A DNA stretch of 64,000 bases from Limnomonas spitsbergensis. Its lineage: Eukaryota; Chlorophyta; Chlorophyceae; Chlamydomonadales. Each line of letters begins with the position of its first letter. Positions within the stretch are counted from its first letter, which is position 1. The notes under the pieces are model-generated. The model did not search any database. It was not told the origin of the DNA and was given only the letters and a program-made list of their open reading frames with translations. The stretch is taken from positions 868,001 to 932,000 of the forward strand of contig JAYJMM010000116.1 of NCBI GenBank assembly GCA_037349105.1, read 5' to 3'. Positions 60,101 to 64,000 of the stretch are shown in pieces. The translations under genes were made by a program, and so were the position numbers.

Positions 60101-60865
60101 GAAGCAGGCGGGGGCAAGGCAGCAGCCGGGCGGCGGCTCGCGGCTCGCGGCCGCGGACCCGGCGGCCGCGCTGATGTGTGGCATGGTGTTGGCGTTGTTG
60201 CGGACGAAGAAGCAGGCAGGAGGCGGCGTTGATGTTGCGTTGGACAGGCTGGCGTGCCTGGCCTCAGAAGCTTGGTTGGGAAGCTGTGCGGAAGCTGGCC
60301 TGGGCGCGGTCTACATGATCGGGCTGCTTGGCTACAGAGGTGAGAGAGCCAGTCGGCATTGTTGATCCCCAGACAGACATTCCTGTCTAGCCGTTTCTCA
60401 GTCCCTTATCGGTATTCTTATTTGTAACACCTGACCATCAATCCCTCAGACATCTCGGCAGACAGAATGACTATTTAAAATACACAACACGGTGTATGTG
60501 CTAGGCTCGACTGCTCGCCGTCATTGTGTCCTCATGCTGCCATGCATGGCCATGCATATGCTGGTGGATGTGCCTGTGCATTCCTTTTCCTAACTTCCTC
60601 AAGTTTGATGCATTTGGACATGGGTATGCAACATGTCCCTGCCGCTGTCTCACGTGTCGATGTGCCTGACACTGCAGGGATGCAAGGCAGGCGTCTGCGG
60701 CTGAGTGGCACCGAGGTCAACACGTTGCTCAAGCTGGAGATGCTGCACAAGGATGTGCGCACTCGACAAGAGCAGGACGGCTCCGTGGCCGCGGAGGGGG
60801 ATCAGCGGCCGGAAGCCGTTGTTGTGCAGAAGCTGGAAGCTTTCCTAGCATGCCTGTTGGCTTAA
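39142..60865 (+). CDS. CAPG2: condensin II complex subunit CAP-G2 with internal PHD finger
   Basis: Twenty-four exons, continuous frame, 1555 aa: 39142-39333, 39413-39574, 39887-40012, 40669-40785, 41440-41562, 43282-43395, 43742-43852, 44703-44762, 46873-47028, 48216-48280, 48716-48840, 49450-49598, 50324-50503, 51724-51827, 52302-52480, 53183-53268, 54489-54560, 55196-55317, 55784-55952, 56268-56385, 56987-57068, 57660-57791, 58604-60339, 60678-60865. CAP-G2 is the HEAT-repeat subunit of condensin II, which compacts mitotic chromosomes. Family blocks in order include DPVAKLCCAWWEL, EGRRFLGSLFNLDRNFVSEL, GRKSVLDAYGEIIFRGWKE, MLLRLYAPILFRAFAANNS, PLVRVAAVGGVSTMLNLYWE and HFYDVVPVDMLLDVMAHDSP. 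Residues 872-916 form a PHD finger. Exon 23 is one 1.7-kb exon with an acidic low-complexity stretch (around residues 1330-1360) followed by a basic RRVSKRRSSRR. Animal CAP-G2 is about 1140 aa, so this protein is long. Exon 1 is the least certain: its donor at 39334 was chosen because it keeps frame and avoids a stop. Intron 7 uses a GC donor. Confidence 0.93.
39640..39790 (+). repeat. dispersed family A, diverged copy (CAP-G2 intron 2)
   Basis: GTGTGCGCACCAGTCGAATT, CTGCTTGGCCACCGCTGGGA, TGATGGGGACCACATCTAGA, CTGGCCGACGGCTGTCGGCC and CAAGTAG. Confidence 0.6.
40070..40250 (+). repeat. dispersed family A, good copy (CAP-G2 intron 3)
   Basis: TTTTAGTGCGCACCAGACCA, GGCGGGCGGCTGAGCAGCCA, CCGGCCGATGAGGACGAAAT, GACCTACAGCCGGAGGCCGG, AGCACCAGGCC, then the tail TATAGCTGAATGGTAGCTGA AGCACTCT. 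Confidence 0.82.
41150..41330 (+). repeat. two partial copies of CAP-G2 exon 5
   Basis: The true exon 5 (41440) begins CTCACAG|ATCCGCGCTGAGTCCAC. A copy with its own acceptor, CTCACAG|ATCCGTGCTGATTCCAC, starts at 41251 and matches through TGTTGCGCCATGAGGGAGGC before diverging. A shorter copy of that last block lies at 41154. The 41251 copy encodes a plausible start of the exon but lacks its C-terminal half and a donor in phase. Confidence 0.9.
41865..42480. repeat. about 108-bp array (CAP-G2 intron 5)
   Basis: Units built from CAGCCAGCCGGCCACTCAGG, CAGGAGGTCCTGTTGCAGCC, AGTCCGTCCGTCAGAGGTC and CAGTCACTGAGGCAACCACT; more than five copies. No exon-edge match seen. Confidence 0.92.
42775..43281 (+). 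repeat. acceptor-edge copies before CAP-G2 exon 6
   Basis: The true start is CCCCCAG|GCTGCCTTCAGCCCCTC followed by TTTTGTCCATCGACCTGAGGGC at 43282. Copies of GCTGCCTTCAGCCCC with TTGTCCA and GACCTGAGGGCTGACCCC recur near 42780, 42858, 42983, 43065 and 43200. C/T-rich on the sense strand. Confidence 0.9.
43853..44120 (+). repeat. donor-edge copies of CAP-G2 exon 7, GC donor included
   Basis: The exon end CCTGCCTGCTGGAGGTGGAG followed by ACGACTTGCATACAG|GCAAGG (donor at 43853) is copied three times, near 43915, 43990 and 44075, with GCAAGG, GCAAGG and GCAAGC at the donor position. About 77-bp unit. Confidence 0.92.
44763..46510 (+). repeat. about 33-bp G-rich donor-edge array, about 45 copies (CAP-G2 intron 8)
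   Basis: Exon 8 ends CTGCGCCAG|GTACCGGGG. CAG|GTACCGGGGCAGCAGAGG plus a G8-G12 run then repeats across 1.75 kb. Variant units with GCGACAGGG mark a higher-order block: the stretch around 44940-45340 is repeated at about 45440-45840. The spliced RNA precursor would carry dense G-quadruplex potential right at a 5' splice site. Open frames of 446-627 codons here are artefacts. Confidence 0.95.
46770..46872 (+). repeat. acceptor-edge copies before CAP-G2 exon 9
   Basis: CCCGCAGGTCCTCAAAGGCC (46768), CCCGCAGGTCCTCAAGGGCC (46815) and the true CCCGCAG|GTCCTCAAGGGCC (46866) are about 50 bp apart, separated by CCCTAAACC-type filler. Confidence 0.92.
47088..47150 (+). repeat. donor-edge copy of CAP-G2 exon 9
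   Basis: CCTGCTGCTAGCCGCCTTCC then CACTCATGGTGAGGATGACA at the true exon end (47001-47040) recurs at 47109-47148, together with GCCTCAACGCATTCCA upstream of it. Confidence 0.92.
47226..47955. repeat. about 62-bp array (CAP-G2 intron 9)
   Basis: GGAGATCCAGGCTTATACAC plus CCTGGGAGTGATCCAGGCAG plus ATCCAGACAGATCTAGGTTAAT, about 11 copies. No exon-edge match seen. Confidence 0.93.
48025..48215 (+). repeat. acceptor-edge copies before CAP-G2 exon 10
   Basis: CTCACTGGCTGTCAGGACCC, CTGGCTGTCAGGTCCC, CTGACCGTCAGGACCC and CTGGCTGTCATGACCC precede the true CTGACCGTCAG|GACCCCGAAGC at 48206. CCCTAAACC filler lies between copies. Confidence 0.88.
48430..48700 (+). repeat. three copies of the CAP-G2 exon-11 start
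   Basis: The true exon reads CTGCAG|CTGCCTGGTGGACGTG then TGCCCGCTGGTGCGTG at 48711. Diverged copies lie near 48437, 48537 and 48623, each followed by family A-tail-like GTAGCTGAA/GTAGCTAAATTG sequence. In the copies the internal GTGCGTGA could serve as a donor, giving a mini-exon. Confidence 0.88.
49015..49449 (+). repeat. acceptor-edge copies before CAP-G2 exon 12
   Basis: GGGAGCTGGCATACGACATG at 49021, shorter GAGCTGGCATGCGGC and GAGAGCTGGCTTACGGC near 49109 and 49194, and a long copy at 49276 reaching GTGCTGGAGGGCCTGAAGCA and CTGGTAGACAACCC. The true exon starts at 49450. Confidence 0.93.
49645..50045 (+). repeat. about 103-bp donor-edge array of CAP-G2 exon 12
   Basis: The exon end GCCGCTGCTGGCCTCCCTGC then ...CCCAATCTCAAG|GTGGAGCAGG is copied near 49660, 49762 and 49866 as CTGCTGCCAGATCCCAGCCT CAAGGTGGGGCAGGG, plus a weaker copy at 50007. 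G-rich on the sense strand. Exon 12 therefore has arrays on both sides. Confidence 0.94.
50505..50775. repeat. TGCATGCATG-rich degenerate repeat (CAP-G2 intron 13)
   Basis: Alternating GCATGCATG/TGCATGATG words with imperfect 30-45 bp spacing directly after the exon-13 donor. No exon-edge match. Confidence 0.8.
50870..51345. repeat. 30-bp AT-rich array (CAP-G2 intron 13)
   Basis: TATAGATTAGGGCACTATAT plus TATAGATATT, about 16 copies, with GCAC/GTAC and ATAT/ATGT/GAAA variants. It is the only strongly AT-rich array in the window. A single sequence GATTAGGGCAC near 50878 looks like the seed. Confidence 0.95.
51538..51715 (-). repeat. dispersed family A, good copy (CAP-G2 intron 13)
   Basis: CAGCTACAGCTCAGCTACAC, GTTGCGGCCGGCACTGCTGT, CAGGCCGGAGGCCGGTCAAG, GTTTGGTGGGAATCGGCCCA, GTGGTCCGATACCCACTAAA AT. 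Confidence 0.8.
51970..52115. repeat. about 55-bp repeat, three copies (CAP-G2 intron 14)
   Basis: GGTAGCTGCCGTGCAGCTAC plus CTAGAAGCTGTCCAGTTGGTT repeated three times with small changes. Confidence 0.85.
52535..52730 (+). repeat. two donor-edge copies of CAP-G2 exon 15
   Basis: The exon end CCGGGCAAGCGCCAGGCAAA AGAAAGCAGCCACTG|GTGAGAGG is copied at 52571-52616 (with GTGAGAGG preserved) and near 52685-52728 (ACTGCTGAGAGG, donor lost). Before the exon, 52270-52301 also resembles its internal TTGAAGTGCCACCTGCTGGC. Confidence 0.9.
52790..53182 (+). repeat. 80-bp acceptor-edge array before CAP-G2 exon 16
   Basis: CCCCTGTCACAG|GGAAGAGACGTAAGCAGC and variants recur about every 80 bp at 52859, 52940, 53020, 53101 and the true site at 53182, with TTTAGGGTGTCCTGCAGCC in between. 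Copies alternate GACGTA/GGCGCA, hinting at duplication of a two-unit block. Confidence 0.94.
54066..54215 (+). repeat. dispersed family B copy 2
   Basis: GGCGGAATTGCGTAGCTGAG, CTTTTACCAGTAAGGGACCG, TTTCTGAATTCTGGCGCAGT and TTCACAGCACTGCACC, in the same order as 19918-20068. Confidence 0.78.
54265..54478. repeat. ATGCTCTATGATCTC-type degenerate array
   Basis: About 15 copies of a 14-17 bp unit just before the acceptor of CAP-G2 exon 17. No clear edge similarity. Confidence 0.8.
54561..54720 (+). repeat. donor-side repeat after CAP-G2 exon 17
   Basis: GTGTGTGTGAGGGGGGGATT then GGGGGTGCAGGGTTTAAGAC, with copies at about 54611 and 54657, about 50 bp apart. The unit starts at the donor but includes little or no exon. 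Confidence 0.8.
55020..55195 (+). repeat. acceptor-edge copies before CAP-G2 exon 18
   Basis: The true start is CCTGCAG|GTCTGCCAGGGTCTGG then GCAGTGTGGGGA at 55196. CCTGCAGGTCTGCCAGGGCT...GCAGTGTGG lies at 55107 and a partial GGCTGGAGCAGTGCAACAGA TGCAGTGTGGGGA near 55034, about 85 bp apart. Confidence 0.92.
55553..55700 (-). repeat. dispersed family B copy 3, inverted
   Basis: In reverse complement: CTTACGGCGGCTGAATTACC, AACTTCAAGGCAAATTTAGC, TACTTTTACCAGCCAGCAAC and GGTGCAATTGCACCGCACTG, matching copies 1 and 2 in order. It lies in CAP-G2 intron 18. Confidence 0.78.
57180..57659 (+). repeat. four copies of the CAP-G2 exon-22 (PHD) start
   Basis: The true start is CCTCAG|CTGCCTGGCTTGCAGTG then AGGGGGAGCCTGAGGATAGC at 57660. 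Copies begin near 57195, 57348, 57434 and 57520, each through GAGGGCGAGCCTGAGG(A/T) and CAGCATCCT, separated by CATGACACTGTCCCTGCCCC. Each copy repeats the codons for the first PHD cysteine pair (CLACGEGEPE in two of them) but stops before the second pair. Confidence 0.94.
57745..58020 (+). repeat. two donor-edge copies of CAP-G2 exon 22
   Basis: GGGGACATGGTTCTGTCACA A|GTGGGTTCAGGG at the true donor (57792) is copied near 57875 (CTGCCACATGTGGGTTCAGGG) and 57988 (CTGCCACAAGTGAGTTAGGG) with CACATCCTAAAGCTTGGAAG filler. About 107-bp unit. Confidence 0.93.
58225..58603 (+). repeat. acceptor-edge copies before CAP-G2 exon 23
   Basis: The true start is CCCTTCAG|ATGTGAGCAGGACGTCC then AGCTGTGCACCATGGGCAGC at 58604. 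Copies near 58262 (GTGAGCAGGGCTTCCAGCTG...CATCGGCAGCCAGGAGGCAC) and 58415 (CCAGATGTGAGCAGGGCTTC) lie among GAATGTAGCTGAGGAAAGAT repeats of family A tail type. Confidence 0.88.
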
Positions 60866-61329
60866 CACAATAGAAGGGAAACAACAGATTTCATTATTTC
60901 GATGATACCGGTTCGCTAATTTGAAATGAAATCTGCTGGATTCGGATCCGCCTTTCAGCCAAGTCAAGGCCTTTGGCGAACAGTGTCCATGAGTTAGTGA
61001 TGGACGGCCTGAGAGGACCTCTGCTAACAGCAATTAGCTGAGACTGACCAGGACTGTTTATTTATATCAACTACCAGACTATTTTTCAGTTGAGAAACCC
61101 CACGTGCCTACTTACTTTTAACGCACAGCTTATGTAATGCACCTCGTCACCAATTCACATGTGAGTGTTCGCTATCAACCCATGAACCCTGGATATGCCC
61201 CTTAACCTTCCACTCCATGCTTTTGTTACATCGACACCCATACCCATATGGGCCATATCCATACCCACGTTCTGAACCCGAATCCATTTGACGATTACCG
61301 GTGTCAACATGCTTCCGAAAACTCTGATC
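60866..61329. other. 3' flank of CAP-G2, nothing recognised
   Basis: Short ORFs only. No polyadenylation signal is obvious; a TGTAA-type algal signal is not clear. Confidence 0.5.
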
Positions 61330-62000
61330 ACCTCCTGCTCCCCTAAACCTTACACCCACACCTGCTCCCCTGAACCCTAAGCAACCACTAGCTCCCCCCT
61401 GCCCTAAACCCAAACATGCTCACCTGAACCCTTAACACCCACCTGCTCCCCTAAACCCTTAACCCAAACATGCTCCCATGAACCCTTAATCATAAACCCA
61501 TACAATATACATGCCCCCCTGAATCCTAAACACCCAAGTGCTCCCCTAAACCCTAATCACACACATGCTGTCATAAGCACTTAACACACCTGTTCCCCTA
61601 AACCCTACACCCAAACATGCTCATATGAACCCTAACCACCCACCTGCTCACCTAAACCATAAACATCCATCTCCTCACATTAACCCTAACCACCCGCCTG
61701 CTTCCATTAAACCTTAGCACTCAACTACTCCCATAAACCCTAAGCACCCACCTGCTCCCATAAACCCTAAGCACACATCTAGTCCCATAAAACCTAACCA
61801 CCCACCTACTCCCATAAACCCTAAGCACACACATGTTCCCCTAAACCCTAAGCACCCACCTGCTCCCATAAACCCTTAACATCCATCTTGCCCCCTAAAC
61901 CACAATCACCCACCAGCTCCCCTAAACACCCACCTGCCCCCCATAAACCCTAATCATACACCTGCTCCCCTAAACCCTAATCATACACCTGCTCCATTAA
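61330..62000. repeat. degenerate CCCTAAACC/CACCTGCTCC array, about 26-bp unit
   Basis: CACCCACCTGCTCCCATAAA plus CCCTAAG units, about 25 imperfect copies. It runs to the putative acceptor CCTGCTCCATTAAAATCTAAG|AAGAG at 62008, whose last bases look like one more unit, so this may be another acceptor-derived array that has picked up telomere-like sequence. Confidence 0.9.
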
Positions 62001-62008
62001 AATCTAAG

Positions 62009-62870
62009 AAGAGATCTGTCATCAGCCCTGTGACCAGCCCCTCCAAAGCCATGGACGGCTCTCCCACTTCCAGCCAGCCTGTCAAGGTGCGGAGTAGAGA
62101 CGGGGCTGAGGGGATGTTTCGGTAGTTTGCACAGCTGCTAGGGTGGCAGTCGGCCAAACAGCTAGCAGCAGCCAGCCAGCTAACAGCAGCAAGCCGGCAG
62201 CAGCAAGCCAGTTGCAGCCAATCAGCATGCATCTAGTAGTGACAGGCATCAGCCAACAACAGCCAGGTAGCAAGCTGTCGAATGTTTGCCAGGCTTGCCT
62301 CTTCTGCAAGAATCTAGCATGCCTCAAAATAGAGCACCCTTCTGGAGGGTGCCCTGTCAAGGATGATCCCGAGCTGGAAAAGCTGAGGGAGGCAGCAGCC
62401 AAGAGGATGAGGAGGAAGGTCAGGGACTTCAGCGAAAGGGATACAGATATATGCTAATATGCCACGTGCATAGTAGCGTTTTGTGATAAGGGGCATGCGG
62501 GGCAGCAGGTGTAGGTGACCAGAAGCCAGAGGCTGTTGAACACTTTTCTTATACGAACAATTTGAATGATTTTACACCTTCAACCGTTCCCTTATTGTTG
62601 TCTAGGCCCAGTTAGTATAAGTTGTGGCAGAGAGAGTTGGGGGGCAAGTTTGTGGTTAATTCTCACTGCTCATTGGGTTGATGCCCATAGGAGAAGTAGC
62701 CCTCCCTTTATAATTCTTTCCTTTTATCTCCCCCCTCGCCCATTCTTTCCCTCCACCTTCAAGGCTTGCTCCCTAGTAAACGCGCACCTAATTTCCCCTA
62801 AACCCTAAACCCTAAACAGGACGACAGTCAGTCGGACTGTTTTCAAGGAAATGTCGAAGACGATGGATGA
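62009..62870 (+). CDS. three candidate terminal exons of an unassigned transcript
   Basis: Exons 62009-62086, 62362-62418 and 62820-62870 are all phase 0 and join to about 61 residues ending at TGA: KRSVISPVTSPSKAMDG..., DDPELEKLREAAAKRMRRK and DDSQSDCFQGNVEDDG. They look like a charged, disordered C-terminal tail. The donor of the second (GTCAGG) and the acceptor of the first (ATCTAAG) are weak. No upstream partner was found; they could be alternative 3' exons of CAP-G2 (for example from a phase-0 GTGCGC inside exon 24 at 60753) or a remnant gene. Low confidence. Confidence 0.35.
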
Positions 62871-63496
62871 AAAATGCAGGGAGTTCACTCAGGACGCTGG
62901 TGCAAGCACCAGCTCATTACTATGTACGACGTACGTTGTACCTGCGTACATGCCACGGGTTTCACAAATGCAGATTGGGTTGTTGGAGTGGATGCGCGAT
63001 GCGTGACGAACTGTCGAACTGACTCGTCACTGACACCAACTGAAGACATCGTCAACTTGCGTGTACTTCCCAAAATCCAAGCCGCCTCCGTGTTTTCTTT
63101 TCATGTCGATTGATAGCTCACTGAACAAATTAACGCGTAGCTTGCTGGAAATTAAGCTATAAATGTAAGTCTGATTACAGTGCGTGACGTGCCCAGTGAT
63201 TCAGCAGGATTTACCAGCCTGCATCTTAGTCGGCATCTTAGTAGTATTGACGACGGTGATGACATGCTGTTCAGATGACCTCCCCTGTCGTGTTCCGCTG
63301 ATGTTGTTTTCCATCAGCAGGTGTACATGAATCATCAATAATGCGGCGATGATGCGTGCCTGCCCCGGCAGTGCGCAACATCCCACGCGTTGTTGCCCCG
63401 CACCTCCTGAGTGTGGTCCCTGTGCGCTTGGTTTCCCCGTGACGTCAGGTCGATCTGACGACATGCAATGCGTTTTTGCATCGCCCTGCTTCCAGG
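62871..63496. other. intergenic, nothing recognised
   Basis: Short ORFs only. It should include the promoter and 5' UTR of the gene starting at 63497. Confidence 0.45.
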
Positions 63497-63815
63497 ATGG
63501 ACGAAAACGCGATGAGGCGCGTGAGGAGTTCTTCCAGGCCAGCAGATGTGGCCGGGCCATCAGGCGTGGGAGGCTCCTTCGTTAGCAAGGCCAAGAGCGT
63601 GGTCATGAGCAAGATGAGCATCCGGGGCATGGAGATCCAGGAAGATCCCAGCCAGGTCGAGCTGTTCGTCGCGGACAAGCGGAGCGTTAGCACCTTCGAG
63701 CCAGGCGGTGCCCCCTCGAGTACAAACCTGGGAGGACCATCTTTTGCCAGGGTCCCCACAGTCCTGGACTTGTCCCAGCAGGGACACTTGCCAGGACAGA
63801 GCACATGGGTCTCAG
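63497..63815 (+). CDS. first exon of an unrecognised gene, 3' part outside window
   Basis: The ATG at 63497 opens a GC-rich frame of about 106 residues (MDENAMRRVRSSSRPADV, then FVSKAKSVVMSKMSIRGMEI, VELFVADKRSVSTFEPGG) that can leave through a donor-like G|GTCAGA at 63816; otherwise it reads on to TAA at 63869. Ser/Arg-rich and without a recognised domain. Composition changes to AT-rich non-coding after 63830, which supports a splice there. Any product name would be a guess. Confidence 0.45.
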
Positions 63816-64000
63816 GTCAGACTCAGGGCTTACTCAGGGCATACCCATGCTGCTGCCAGACATGCCAATAATCCCATGTTTATTATTATTATGAGAACAG
63901 GGGCGATACAACTCTTTAGGTGACAGGATGAGCACATGTCAGAAACGCCCCCTTTGAAAACCCAATCAAAGATCCTCTTGCCTACTGCGTCATGAGACTG

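Noticed and set aside
1..64000. Search for tRNA, rRNA, riboswitch and bacterial operon signals
   Set aside because: No B-box GGTTCGAATCC-type sequence with a foldable partner, no rRNA core motif and no bacterial gene layout were seen by eye; a tRNAscan or Rfam scan would be needed to exclude them.

Overview
The window is nuclear DNA of a green-lineage (Viridiplantae) alga, most likely a flagellated chlorophyte or prasinophyte. The grounds are GC-rich exons interrupted by many introns with GT-AG (mostly GTGAGN/GTGCGN) donors, plant-type TTTAGGG/CCCTAAA interstitial telomere-like runs, a plastid-type J-domain/ferredoxin protein, a plant-type PEX11, and a KIF-binding protein typical of lineages with cilia. 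The species cannot be fixed from sequence alone. I rebuilt the genes by hand; every junction reported for the four named genes and the 366-residue gene keeps the reading frame.

Layout. 300-6033 (+): 3' part of a chloroplast J-domain protein with a 4Fe-4S ferredoxin module. 8716-16386 (+): complete peroxisomal PEX11 (6 exons, 241 aa). 18115-32380 (-): complete KIF-binding protein KIFBP/KBP (9 exons, 629 aa), convergent with PEX11. 32733-35786 (+): unrecognised 366-aa protein (4 exons), divergent from KIFBP across about 350 bp. 36850-37720 (-): dead LINE reverse-transcriptase fragment. 39142-60865 (+): condensin II subunit CAP-G2 (24 exons, 1555 aa) with an unexpected complete PHD finger at residues 872-916. 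62009-62870 (+): three phase-0 terminal exons of an unassigned transcript. 63497 onward (+): first exon of a gene running off the window.

Most of the DNA is repeat, and the repeats are not placed at random. In most large introns the tandem repeats next to an exon are copies of that exon's own edge: the donor-side arrays carry copies of the exon end plus the 5' splice site, and the acceptor-side arrays carry copies of the 3' splice site plus the first bases of the exon. Unit sizes run from 33 to about 144 bp and copy numbers from 2 to about 45. The arrays are skewed relative to transcription: G-rich on the sense strand after donors, C/T-rich before acceptors. I regard this intron-edge minisatellite system, with dozens of decoy splice sites per gene, as the most interesting feature of the window.

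Two dispersed short families are also present: family A, about 150 bp and SINE-like, ending in TGTAGCTGA-type tails, and family B, about 150 bp, with two direct copies and one inverted. There is also one 308-bp MITE-like inverted-repeat element. The long ORFs in the arrays are products of repeat units whose length is a multiple of three and are not annotated as genes. No tRNA, rRNA or CRISPR locus was recognised. The genes do not form one pathway; they are ordinary eukaryotic housekeeping and cytoskeletal genes.
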